DNA of 64,000 nt from Enterobacteriaceae bacterium 4M9. Lineage in GTDB: Bacteria; Pseudomonadota; Gammaproteobacteria; Enterobacterales; Enterobacteriaceae. How positions within the stretch are numbered: the stretch's first letter is position 1; the number at the start of each line of letters is the position of its first letter. Where the stretch lies: contig JAADJJ010000001.1 of the NCBI GenBank assembly GCA_010092695.1, positions 1,302,001-1,366,000 on the forward strand. The letters run 5' to 3'. Shown piece by piece: positions 44,760 through 53,945 of this stretch. Made by a program: the position numbers and the translations under genes. The notes below the pieces were generated by a model. It ran no database searches. It saw only the letters and a program-made list of their open reading frames with translations, and was not told the origin of the DNA.

Positions 44760-45554
44760 ATGAAACAGTACCTTGATTTAATGGCTAAAGTGCTGGCCGA
44801 GGGGACGCCGAAAGACGACCGCACCGGTACCGGCACGTTATCCATCTTTGGTCACCAGATGCGCTTTAATTTGCGTGAAGGGTTTCCGCTGGTGACCACC
44901 AAACGCTGCCATCTGCGCTCTATCATTCATGAACTGCTGTGGTTCCTCAAAGGCGACACCAACATCGCTTACCTGCGTGAAAACAACGTCACTATCTGGG
45001 ACGAGTGGGCCGATGAAAACGGTGACCTCGGGCCGGTATATGGCAAACAGTGGCGTTCCTGGGGCGCGCCAGACGGTAAGCACATCGACCAGATTGCGAA
45101 GGTGCTGGAACAGCTGAAAAGCGATCCGGACTCGCGCCGTATTATTGTTTCAGCGTGGAACGTGGGTGAACTGGACCAAATGGCGCTGGCTCCGTGCCAT
45201 GCGTTTTTCCAGTTTTACGTGGCAGATGGTCGCTTATCTTGCCAGCTTTACCAGCGCTCTTGTGACATATTCCTCGGTCTGCCGTTTAACATTGCCAGCT
45301 ATGCGCTACTGGTGCATATGATGGCGCAGCAGTGTGACCTGGAAGTGGGGGATTTTGTCTGGACCGGGGGCGATACGCACCTGTACAGCAACCACCTGGA
45401 GCAAACCCGTCTTCAGTTAACCCGCGAGCCGCGCCCGCTGCCCAGGCTGGTGATTAAACGTAAACCGGCGTCGTTGTTTGACTACCGCTTCGAAGACTTC
45501 GAAATAGAAGGCTACGATCCGCATCCGGCCATCAAAGCGCCGGTCGCGATTTAA
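44760..45554 (+). CDS. thyA: Thymidylate synthase
   Basis: The 264-residue protein equals E. coli ThyA in length. The nucleophile Cys146 is in LAPCHAFFQFYV, and YQRSCDIFLGLPFNIASYAL binds dUMP. It methylates dUMP to dTMP with methylene-tetrahydrofolate. It is translated closely behind lgt (GAGGAAGTA before the ATG) and is followed by a strong terminator. Confidence 0.97.
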   Translation: MKQYLDLMAKVLAEGTPKDDRTGTGTLSIFGHQMRFNLREGFPLVTTKRCHLRSIIHELLWFLKGDTNIAYLRENNVTIWDEWADENGDLGPVYGKQWRSWGAPDGKHIDQIAKVLEQLKSDPDSRRIIVSAWNVGELDQMALAPCHAFFQFYVADGRLSCQLYQRSCDIFLGLPFNIASYALLVHMMAQQCDLEVGDFVWTGGDTHLYSNHLEQTRLQLTREPRPLPRLVIKRKPASLFDYRFEDFEIEGYDPHPAIKAPVAI

Positions 45555-45565
45555 GCCTTACGCTA

Positions 45566-45589
45566 ACGGCACCTTCGGGTGCCGTTTTT
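45566..45589 (+). terminator. Terminator of lgt-thyA
   Basis: An 8-bp stem (45566-45573 with 45578-45585) capped by the stable TTCG tetraloop is followed by five T residues, 12 bases after the thyA stop. Confidence 0.93.
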
Positions 45590-45707
45590 CATTACCGCTT
45601 CCGGTATGTTTGCAACAGGCTGCAACCGCTGCGGGTTTCTCCCGTAGCGTCTCGTAAGCTGCGTTTTTCCTGCTGGAATGCGCACGCCAGTACGCCACAC
45701 TGCTGCC

Positions 45708-46178
45708 ATGAACAACAAACAGCGAGGCTACAGCCTCATGGAACTTATTGTGGTGATGGCTATGGTGCTGGTGCTCAGTAGCGCCGGGTTACACGGCTGG
45801 CGGCAGTGGCAGCAACATCAACGTCTGGTACAAAGTTCGCGTCTTCTGCTGGCGTGGCTGCAACAGCAGCGTGATGAGGCAAATGCCTTTAACCGCGACA
45901 GCCTTATTAGGGTAGTGCATGAGGGCACTCACTGGTGCCTGAGCGGTGAGGCGCCGCAGCCAGAGACCTGCCGAGCAGGTGGGCGGCAGGTGTGGCGGCC
46001 TCAATGGCCGGACATTACGCTTGCGGAAATCACTACCGGTCTGACGTTCTTTGGTTTGCGCAATACCGCAAGGCCGGGGCGAATTACGCTTGAGAACCCG
46101 AGCGGGCGTTGGCGAGCCGTAATATCGGTCTGGGGGCGCATTCGCCTGTGCCATGTGGGGGAGCCAGGATGCCAGTGA
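45708..46178 (+). CDS. ppdA: PpdA, type IV prepilin-like protein
   Basis: ATG 45708 gives 156 residues with a short basic leader (MNNKQRG) and the prepilin cleavage site G/YSLMELIVV with Glu at position 5 of the mature protein, followed by a hydrophobic helix. It matches E. coli PpdA (prepilin peptidase-dependent protein A), a minor pseudopilin of the type IV pilus or competence-like system. First of the ppdA-ppdB-ygdB-ppdC run upstream of recC. Confidence 0.88.
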   Translation: MNNKQRGYSLMELIVVMAMVLVLSSAGLHGWRQWQQHQRLVQSSRLLLAWLQQQRDEANAFNRDSLIRVVHEGTHWCLSGEAPQPETCRAGGRQVWRPQWPDITLAEITTGLTFFGLRNTARPGRITLENPSGRWRAVISVWGRIRLCHVGEPGCQ

Positions 46179-46705
46179 TGCACGGCTTTACTTTACCTGA
46201 GGCGCTGCTGGCGGTGGCGATTGGCAGCATGGTGTTGCTGGCGGGCAGCCGCCTGCTGCCCGTGTTACAGCTGGCAACGCTGCGTGAGGCGCAGGTTCAG
46301 AACCTTGAAGCCGAACTGTGGCGGCAGGTGTTTACGGTGGGTAAAACGCTACAGCGCGCAGGCTATTGCCGAAGTGAATGTACTCTGGAAGGGTTAAGGT
46401 TGCTCGATAGCGGGCGCTGCGTCATCGTCTCTCGCGAACTGGCCCCGGGCACAGGGACCGAACAGGTAGGTTTTCGGCTAAGAGGCGGGGCGCTGGAGAC
46501 CTTCAGCGGTAGCGTGAACTGTGAAAGCGGTGGTTGGGAAAGAATGACTGACCCGGCCAGCCTGCGGGTCGAGCAGTTTCAGGTTCAGCGCGAGAGCCGT
46601 GGCGTGTTTGCACCGCGTCTGACCATTACGCTGCGTGCACAGGCGTTGAATGCGGGTGCCAGAGTGCAGCAACTGGTGCACAGCGTTAGCGGGTTTAATC
46701 TGTGA
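46169..46705 (+). CDS. ppdB: PpdB, type IV prepilin-like protein
   Basis: ATG 46169 overlaps the ppdA stop by ten bases and gives 178 residues. The leader is MPVMHG and the mature start FTLPEALLAVAIGS, a type III prepilin signal. The later GYCRSECTLEGL and terminal SGFNL segments match E. coli PpdB. It is probably a minor pseudopilin located in the inner membrane before assembly. Confidence 0.87.
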   Translation: MPVMHGFTLPEALLAVAIGSMVLLAGSRLLPVLQLATLREAQVQNLEAELWRQVFTVGKTLQRAGYCRSECTLEGLRLLDSGRCVIVSRELAPGTGTEQVGFRLRGGALETFSGSVNCESGGWERMTDPASLRVEQFQVQRESRGVFAPRLTITLRAQALNAGARVQQLVHSVSGFNL

Positions 46706-47106
46706 AGCACCAGCGTGGAGGGGCAACGCTGGCCGCTGTCATGGTGCTGATTCTCTCCGGCATACTGTTACTGTATGGGCTGGGACAGCTTTTTGAACTG
46801 CGTATGCCCGCCGTTGCCGGAGAAATTCGCCGCATCCGTGCAACCACAGAGGCACACAGCGCGCTGGCGTGGGGTACGACGCAGCGCTGGCAACCGCAGG
46901 CACACTGGCAGTGCCGACCAGCGCGCGGGGGTGGGCAGGCCTGTCTGCGCCAGCTGGAGCGTGGGTTGCTGTTGCTTGGGCAGGATGAAACGGGCCTGCT
47001 ACGCTTCTGGCAGCGAGCCACGTTGAGTGAGGGAAAGGTGGTCCTGAGCCCGCGTAGCTGGAGCGATTACTGCCCGCTGACGACAGGTGCGGAGTGTGTG
47101 CCGTGA
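46702..47106 (+). CDS. ygdB: YgdB, DUF2509 family pseudopilin-operon protein
   Basis: The 134-residue protein starts at GTG 46702, overlapping the ppdB stop (GTGA). One N-terminal membrane helix (ATLAAVMVLILSGILLLYGL) follows a QRGG leader, and the SALAWG, WQCRPARG and SWSDYCPL segments match E. coli YgdB. It resembles a PilX-like minor pilin by position and shape. Function is not established. Confidence 0.85.
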   Translation: MKHQRGGATLAAVMVLILSGILLLYGLGQLFELRMPAVAGEIRRIRATTEAHSALAWGTTQRWQPQAHWQCRPARGGGQACLRQLERGLLLLGQDETGLLRFWQRATLSEGKVVLSPRSWSDYCPLTTGAECVP

Positions 47107-47411
47107 AAGGCCGCATGTGCGGTTTCAGTCTGCCGGAAACGCTGCTGGCCCTTTTACTGTTGGCTGTGGTGACCAGCGGGCTGGCAAACTGGCAGCGTGC
47201 ACTGGCACAGGGGCTACGGGTGCAAAGCCAGACGTTACAGTTGTGGCGAATGCTCGAGCAGCAAAGCGACATTACGCCCGTGCAACAGGCGCAGCAGCAG
47301 ATAACGCGAAGCGAGACATCGCATGACGGATGTGTCAGCATCACGGTCACGCTGACCGGGTTGCAGGGCCACAGAGGCCAACTTCACCGCTTACACTGCC
47401 CGCTAAAATAG
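47103..47411 (+). CDS. ppdC: PpdC, type IV prepilin-like protein
   Basis: I take GTG 47103, which overlaps the ygdB stop; GTG 47094 in frame would add three residues. The 102-residue product has leader KGRMCG and mature start FSLPETLLALLLLAVV, the prepilin signal, and ends with RLHCPLK as the E. coli protein ends RLHCPNR. It is the last minor pseudopilin gene before recC. Confidence 0.84.
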   Translation: MKGRMCGFSLPETLLALLLLAVVTSGLANWQRALAQGLRVQSQTLQLWRMLEQQSDITPVQQAQQQITRSETSHDGCVSITVTLTGLQGHRGQLHRLHCPLK

Positions 47412-47531
47412 CCGCGCCTGGGTGCCAGATTCAACGTACTCAATGGCTGATGCAGGTGCAGGCCTTAGCGGTTACGCCGGTCAATTATCAGAAACGTCGC
47501 CAGACATCTCAGGTTTTAAGAGGACGTGTTT

Positions 47532-50500
47532 ATGTTGCGGGTGTATCACTCCAACCGGCTGGACGTGCTGGAAGAAATTATGGAGTTCATTGTGGAGCGC
47601 CAGCCGCTGGACGATCCCTTTGAACCAGAAAAGGTGCTGGTGCAAAGCGTGGGCATGTCACAGTGGCTGCAAATGACGCTGGCGCAGCGCTTTGGTATTG
47701 CCGCTAACGTGGAGTTTCCGCTGCCTTCAAGTTTTATCTGGGACATGTTCGTGCGCGTGCTGCCGGGTATCCCTAAAGAAAGCGCCTTCAGCAAAAGCAG
47801 CATGACCTGGAAACTGATGAGCCTGTTGCCGCAGTGCCTTGATAAGCCAGAGTTTGAAACTCTACGTGTGTATCTGGCCGAAGACAGCGACGACCGTAAG
47901 CTGTTTCAGTTAGCAAGCCGGGTGGCAGACTTGTTTGACCAGTATCTGGTGTATCGCCCGCAGTGGCTTTTACGCTGGGAAGCGGGCGAGCAGGTGGATG
48001 ACTTAAGCGACGTACAGCACTGGCAGGCGACGCTGTGGCGCGAGCTTAATACACTGACTGACAGGCTGGGCCAGCCGCGCTGGCACCGTGCCAACCTCTA
48101 TAGCCGGTTTATTCGTGCGCTGGAAGAGGCTGATACCTGCCCGCCAGGCCTGCCGCCGCGCATCTTCATTTGCGGGATCTCTGCGCTACCGCCGGTTTAT
48201 CTGCACGCACTCCAGGCGCTGGGCCGCCATATTGATGTTCATCTGCTGTTCACTAATCCGTGTCGTTATTACTGGGGCGATATTAAAGACCCCGCTTTTC
48301 TGGCGCGCCTGATGAGCAAGCAGCGGCGTAAACACAACGCAGGGCATACGCTGGCGCTATTTAAAGAAAACGCGGATGTTCCGGGGTTGTTTAATGACGC
48401 GGGTGAGCAGGCGGTGGGCAATCCGCTGCTGGCCTCCTGGGGAAAACTTGGGCGGGACTATAGCTTTCTGCTCTCTGAGCTTGAGCGTGTTGAAGACGTC
48501 GATGTGTTTGTGGACGTGCCTGACGATAACCTGTTGCACCGCTTACAGGGCGACCTGCTTGAGCTACAGGACCGTGAGGTTGCCGGGCTGACTGAAGCTG
48601 AGTTTATGCGCAGCGACAATAAACGTCTGCTCGCACCTGACGATCGCAGCGTGACCGTGCACGTGTGCCACAGCCCGCAGCGCGAGGTGGAGGTGCTGCA
48701 CGACCGGCTGCTGGCCATGCTTGAAGACGACCCAACGCTGACGCCACGCGATATTATCGTGATGGTGGCGGATATCGACAGCTACAGCCCGTTTATCCAG
48801 GCCGTGTTTGGTAGCGTGAGTGACGAACGGCGGCTGCCGTTCGCCATCTCTGACCGCCGGGCACGTCAGGCGCACCCGGCAATTCAGGCCTTTATCACAC
48901 TGCTGGGATTACCGGACAGCCGGTTTATTTCAGAAGACGTGCTGGCGCTACTTGAAGTACCTGCGCTGGCGGCGCGCTTTGAGATTGATGAAGAAGGGCT
49001 GCGCTACCTGCGCCAGTGGGTGAGCGAATCCGGCGTGCGCTGGGGGCTTGATGACAACAACGTGCGCGACATGGACCTGCCGGTGACCGGCCAGCATACG
49101 TGGCGTTTTGGCCTGATGCGCATGTTGCTGGGCTACGCGATGCAAAGTGACGCTGGCGAGTGGCAGGATGTGTTGCCCTATGACGAATCCAGTGGCCTGA
49201 TTGCCGCTCTGGTGGGGCATCTTGCGGATTTACTGGCCGAGCTTAACCGCTGGCGCGCCGAGCTTTCGCAGCCAAGGGCTCTGGACGAATGGCTGACGTT
49301 ATGCCGGGAAATGCTGAACGCCTTTTTCCTGCCGGATGCCGATACTGAAGCCGCGCTCACGCTGATTGAGCAGCAGTGGCAGACCGTTATCAGCCAGGGG
49401 CTGGAGGCTGACTATCGTACAGCCGTGCCGCTGCGGCTTTTGCGCGACGAACTGGCCTCTCGCTTAGACCAGGAGCGCATCAGCCAGCGTTTTCTGGCCG
49501 GGCCGGTCAACTTTTGTACTCTGATGCCGATGCGTTCTATTCCTTTTCGCGTGGTGTGTCTGCTGGGAATGAACGACGGCGTCTACCCGCGCGTGCTGCC
49601 GCCGCTGGGTTTTGATCTCATGAGTGAAAAACCGGTGCGTGGCGATCGCAGCCGCCGTGACGATGATCGTTACCTGTTTCTTGAAGCGCTGATCTCTGCC
49701 CAGCAGTGTCTGTGGATTAGCTACATTGGCCGTTCGGTGCAGGACAACAGTGAAAAATTCCCGTCGGTGTTGGTTGAGGAGTTGGTGAACTACATTGCCC
49801 ACAGCCATTATCTTGCGGGTGACGAGACCTGCAACAGCGATGAAAGCGCGCGGCGTGTGCTACGCCACATTATCTGCGAACACCCACGTACGCCGTTTGA
49901 TGCCGCGAGATTCACCCCTGAAGCCGAATTTCAGAGCTACGCACGCGAATGGCTGCCTGCTGCCAGTGAGCAGGGTGAGGCGCAGCCTGATTTTATTCAG
50001 CCGCTGAGTGAGTTGCCGGTTGAGGAAATTTCTTTCGAGCAGTTACAACGTTTCTGGCGCCACCCGGTCAGAGCGTTTTTCCAGATGCGCCTGCGGGTTA
50101 ATTTTGCCCAGGAAGACGCCGAATTACCGGACAGCGAACCGTTTACCCTGGACTCACTCAACCGCTTTCGCATGAACCAGCAGTTGCTCAATACGCTGGT
50201 GCACCAGCAGGACCCGGATGCGCTCTACCGGCGCTATCGCGCGGCCGGTGAGCTACCTTATGGCGCGTTTGGTGATATCTGGTGGGATACTCAGTGCGAT
50301 GAAATGCGCACACTGGCGCAAAAGGTGCTGGAGGAGCGCCAGCCGGGTGAGAACCGGGAAATCAATTTACTGCTGGACGGCGTGCGGCTGACGGGCTGGC
50401 TGACTGACGTACAGCCGGATGGCTTGCTGCGCTGGCGTCCTTCATTGCTGCGGGTGCCGCATGGTCTGCAATTGTGGCTTGAGCACCTGGTTTATTGTGC

Positions 50501-50906
50501 CAGTGGCGGTACCGGCGACAGCCGTCTGTTGGGTCGGCGCGATGGCGAGTGGCATTTCCCGGCGCTGACACGTGAAGAGGCGCAGGCCTTGCTTTCTGAG
50601 CTGGTGAAAGGCTACCGTCAGGGGCTGCGTGAGCCGCTGATTTTGCTGCCAGATAGCGGCGGAGCCTGGCTCAAGGCCTGCTATGACCCGCAGTCTGCCA
50701 GCATCCTTTGGGATGAAGATACGCAGCGTAAAGCGCGGGCAAAACTGGTGCAGACCTGGGAAGGTAACCAGACCGTAGGTGGCGAAGGCCAGGATATCTG
50801 GTTACAACGGCTTTGGCGAACGCTCGATGAGGATTATTATGATGCTATCGTGCGTGAAGCACAGCGCTGGCTGTTACCGCTATTTAGCCACCAGCGACCT
50901 GTATAA
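47532..50906 (+). CDS. recC: RecC, exodeoxyribonuclease V gamma chain
   Basis: ATG 47532 (MLRVYHSNRLDVL) gives 1124 residues, close to E. coli RecC (1122). RecC has a helicase-like fold without a working ATPase site; it splits the strands and recognises Chi in the RecBCD complex. Strong family blocks include FEPEKVLVQSVGMSQWLQMT and GMNDGVYPR. The order recC-ptrA-recB-recD is conserved. Confidence 0.96.
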   Translation: MLRVYHSNRLDVLEEIMEFIVERQPLDDPFEPEKVLVQSVGMSQWLQMTLAQRFGIAANVEFPLPSSFIWDMFVRVLPGIPKESAFSKSSMTWKLMSLLPQCLDKPEFETLRVYLAEDSDDRKLFQLASRVADLFDQYLVYRPQWLLRWEAGEQVDDLSDVQHWQATLWRELNTLTDRLGQPRWHRANLYSRFIRALEEADTCPPGLPPRIFICGISALPPVYLHALQALGRHIDVHLLFTNPCRYYWGDIKDPAFLARLMSKQRRKHNAGHTLALFKENADVPGLFNDAGEQAVGNPLLASWGKLGRDYSFLLSELERVEDVDVFVDVPDDNLLHRLQGDLLELQDREVAGLTEAEFMRSDNKRLLAPDDRSVTVHVCHSPQREVEVLHDRLLAMLEDDPTLTPRDIIVMVADIDSYSPFIQAVFGSVSDERRLPFAISDRRARQAHPAIQAFITLLGLPDSRFISEDVLALLEVPALAARFEIDEEGLRYLRQWVSESGVRWGLDDNNVRDMDLPVTGQHTWRFGLMRMLLGYAMQSDAGEWQDVLPYDESSGLIAALVGHLADLLAELNRWRAELSQPRALDEWLTLCREMLNAFFLPDADTEAALTLIEQQWQTVISQGLEADYRTAVPLRLLRDELASRLDQERISQRFLAGPVNFCTLMPMRSIPFRVVCLLGMNDGVYPRVLPPLGFDLMSEKPVRGDRSRRDDDRYLFLEALISAQQCLWISYIGRSVQDNSEKFPSVLVEELVNYIAHSHYLAGDETCNSDESARRVLRHIICEHPRTPFDAARFTPEAEFQSYAREWLPAASEQGEAQPDFIQPLSELPVEEISFEQLQRFWRHPVRAFFQMRLRVNFAQEDAELPDSEPFTLDSLNRFRMNQQLLNTLVHQQDPDALYRRYRAAGELPYGAFGDIWWDTQCDEMRTLAQKVLEERQPGENREINLLLDGVRLTGWLTDVQPDGLLRWRPSLLRVPHGLQLWLEHLVYCASGGTGDSRLLGRRDGEWHFPALTREEAQALLSELVKGYRQGLREPLILLPDSGGAWLKACYDPQSASILWDEDTQRKARAKLVQTWEGNQTVGGEGQDIWLQRLWRTLDEDYYDAIVREAQRWLLPLFSHQRPV

Positions 50907-51056
50907 AAATTGCACACTTCGGGGCGGTGATTTATGATGCGCCACGTTCCCCGATAATAAGAAATACCGCAACGCGCCGTGCATATTGCGCGTATGTCGC
51001 CAGACAGTGGCGCAAGTTATTGATGATGTCAGGCCGTTCTACTATGAGGTTCGTGA

Positions 51057-53945
51057 ATGCCTAATTGCAGCACCTGGTTTAAAGCCTTTTTCTTGATTTT
51101 TGCCCTCTGGGCGCCCTTAACTCAGGCAGACATGGGCTGGCAGCCTGTAGAGAAAACCATTCGTAAAAGTCAGCAAGACCCGCGTGCCTATGAGGCTGTC
51201 CGGCTGGATAACGGCATGGAAGTGTTGCTGGTTTCCGACCCGCAGGCGGTCAAATCACTGGCAGCCCTGGTGGTGCCGGTGGGTTCGCTACAGGACCCGG
51301 ACAGCCAGCAGGGACTGGCGCACTATCTTGAGCACATGGTCCTGATGGGGTCAAAAAAATACCCTGACCCGGAGGGGCTGGCCGAGTTTTTGAAAAAGCA
51401 CGGCGGCAGCCACAACGCCAGTACGGCGGCCTACCGCACGGCCTATTACCTTGAAGTAGAAAACGACGCCCTGGAACCCGCGGTGGACCGGCTGGCAGAT
51501 GCCATCGCCGAGCCGAATCTTGCGCCGGAATACGCCGAGCGTGAACGCAACGCCGTGAACGCCGAGCTAACGCTGGCGCGTGCCCGTGACGGTATGCGCA
51601 TGGCGCAGGTCAGTGCCGAAACCATCAACCCGGCGCACCCTGGCGCACGGTTTTCCGGCGGTAACCTGGAAACCCTGAGCGATAAGCCAGGCAGCAAGCT
51701 TCATGACGCACTGCTGGCGTTTCGCCAGCAATGGTACTCTGCCAATATCATGAAAGCGGTTATCTATGGCAACAAACCGCTGCCGGAACTGGCGCGCATT
51801 GCCGCTGCTACCTGGGGACGTGTGCCAAACCACAATATTAAGGCGCCGGAAATTACCGTGCCGGTTGTCACCGACGCCCAGAAAGGGCAAATCATTCATT
51901 ACGTGCCGGTGCTACCGCGCAAAGTGGTACGTGTTGAATTCCGCATTGATAACAATAGCGATAAGTTTCGCAGCAAAAGCGATGAGCTTATCGGCTACCT
52001 GATTGGCAACCGCAGTGCCGACACGCTCTCTGACTGGCTGCAAAAGCAGGGGCTGGCAGAAAGCATTAATGCCAGTTCTGACCCTATGGTCGCGGGCAAC
52101 GGCGGCGTATTTGTCATCTCTGTTTCCCTCACCGACAAAGGCCTGGCCCAGCGCGACCGCGTTGTGGCGGCAATTTTTAATTACCTGAAGCTGCTGCGTG
52201 AAAAGGGTGTGGATAAGCGCTACTTCGATGAGTTGTCGCATGTTCTGGACCTGGATTTCCGCTACCCGACGATTACCCGCGATATGGATTATGTGGAGTG
52301 GCTGGCTGACACCATGCTGCGTGTGCCGGTCGAGCATACGCTGGACGCGGTAAATATCGCTGACAAATATGATGCGAAGGAAATCCAGGAGCGGCTGGCT
52401 ATGATGACGCCGCAGAATGCGCGTATCTGGTATATCAGCCCCGACGAGCCGCACAACAAAACCGCCTATTTTGTTGACGCCCCTTATCAGGTAGAAAACA
52501 TCACGGCGGCAATGCGGGATAAGTGGCACGGCGAGGCGCAGAATATTCGTTTACAACTGCCCGCGCTCAATCCGTACATCCCGGATAACTTCTCGCTGAT
52601 TAAGCCCGATAAGGACTATAAACACCCAGAACTGTTGGTGGATGAACCAGGGCTGCGTGCGCTGTATATGCCGAGTGCGCGTTTTGCCAGTGAGCCGCGT
52701 GCCGATATCACCGCCATTCTGCGCAATACAAAGGCGATGGACAGCGCCAGAAATCAGGTGCTGTTCGCGCTCAATGACTATATGGCGGGCATTGCGCTCG
52801 ACGAACTGAGTAACCAGGCCTCTGTCGGTGGTATTTCGTTTTCCACTAATGCCAACAACGGGCTAATGGTGAGCGCCAGCGGTTATACCCAGCGCTTGCC
52901 GCAGCTTTTCAGCGAATTGATTGACGGCTATTTCAGCTACAAACCTGAGGCCGACTGGCTGGATCAGGCTAAATCCTGGTACACGCGTATGCTGGATTCC
53001 GCCGAAAAAGGCAAAGCCTATGAGCAGGCGATTATGCCAGTTCAAATGCTTTCTCAGGTGCCTTACTTCCAGCGCGCCGATCGCCGCGCCCAGCTTTCAT
53101 CCATCACGCTTGATGAGGTGCTGCGCTATCGCGATATGCTGCGTCACAACGCCAAACCGGAGTTCCTGGTGCTGGGCAACATCACACCGCAGCAGGTGAA
53201 AACGCTGGCGGCGCAAACCCGCGATAAGCTTGATGCGAAAGGCGATGAGTGGTGTCGCACGAAAGATGTGCTGGTCAATAAAAAGCAGGGCATTCTGGTT
53301 GAGAAGCCGGGCACCAGCACGGATTCGGCGCTGGCGGCGGCGTTTGTGCCAATGGGTTATGATGAAACCACCAGTTCAGCACTTAGTTCGGTGCTGGCGC
53401 AGACCATTCAGCCCTGGTTTTATACGCAGTTGCGCACCCGCGAGCAGCTTGGTTATGCGGTGTTCTCCTTCCCGATGGCGGTAGGTCGCCAGTGGGGCAT
53501 CGCCTTCCTGCTACAAAGCAGCGATAAACAGCCAGCGGCGCTGTGGGCGCGTTATCAGGCCTTCTTCCCGACTATCGAAAAACAACTGCGTGAGATGACG
53601 CCTGATGAATTCAGGCAGATAAAACAGGGCGTGATAGGCGAGATGATGCAGGCGCCACAAACGCTCAGTGAAGAAGCCGCACGCTTTAGCAAAGATTTTG
53701 GGCGCGCAAATCTGAAGTTCGATTCTCGCGATAAGGTGATTGCTGCCATCAAAACGCTCACGCAACAGCAGTTGGTGGATTTTTTCCACCAGGCTGTGAT
53801 GGCGCAAAGCGGCATGTCTATTCTGTCGCAGGTTGCCGGTACCCAGGGCGGGAAAGTGCAGTACGCCAGCCCTAAGGGGTGGCAGCTTGAAAATGACATC
53901 AGTGCGCTACAGCAGTCCATGCCGCAGGTCACAGAGAAACCATGA
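51057..53945 (+). CDS. ptrA: Protease III (pitrilysin)
   Basis: The 962-residue protein equals the E. coli length. A signal peptide (FKAFFLIFALWAPLTQA) sends it to the periplasm. The inverted zinc motif HYLEH is at residues 89-93, with a further Glu about 76 residues downstream, as in insulinase-family M16 enzymes. It degrades small peptides and insulin-sized substrates. The gene lies inside the recC-recB block and overlaps recB by four bases. Confidence 0.96.
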   Translation: MPNCSTWFKAFFLIFALWAPLTQADMGWQPVEKTIRKSQQDPRAYEAVRLDNGMEVLLVSDPQAVKSLAALVVPVGSLQDPDSQQGLAHYLEHMVLMGSKKYPDPEGLAEFLKKHGGSHNASTAAYRTAYYLEVENDALEPAVDRLADAIAEPNLAPEYAERERNAVNAELTLARARDGMRMAQVSAETINPAHPGARFSGGNLETLSDKPGSKLHDALLAFRQQWYSANIMKAVIYGNKPLPELARIAAATWGRVPNHNIKAPEITVPVVTDAQKGQIIHYVPVLPRKVVRVEFRIDNNSDKFRSKSDELIGYLIGNRSADTLSDWLQKQGLAESINASSDPMVAGNGGVFVISVSLTDKGLAQRDRVVAAIFNYLKLLREKGVDKRYFDELSHVLDLDFRYPTITRDMDYVEWLADTMLRVPVEHTLDAVNIADKYDAKEIQERLAMMTPQNARIWYISPDEPHNKTAYFVDAPYQVENITAAMRDKWHGEAQNIRLQLPALNPYIPDNFSLIKPDKDYKHPELLVDEPGLRALYMPSARFASEPRADITAILRNTKAMDSARNQVLFALNDYMAGIALDELSNQASVGGISFSTNANNGLMVSASGYTQRLPQLFSELIDGYFSYKPEADWLDQAKSWYTRMLDSAEKGKAYEQAIMPVQMLSQVPYFQRADRRAQLSSITLDEVLRYRDMLRHNAKPEFLVLGNITPQQVKTLAAQTRDKLDAKGDEWCRTKDVLVNKKQGILVEKPGTSTDSALAAAFVPMGYDETTSSALSSVLAQTIQPWFYTQLRTREQLGYAVFSFPMAVGRQWGIAFLLQSSDKQPAALWARYQAFFPTIEKQLREMTPDEFRQIKQGVIGEMMQAPQTLSEEAARFSKDFGRANLKFDSRDKVIAAIKTLTQQQLVDFFHQAVMAQSGMSILSQVAGTQGGKVQYASPKGWQLENDISALQQSMPQVTEKP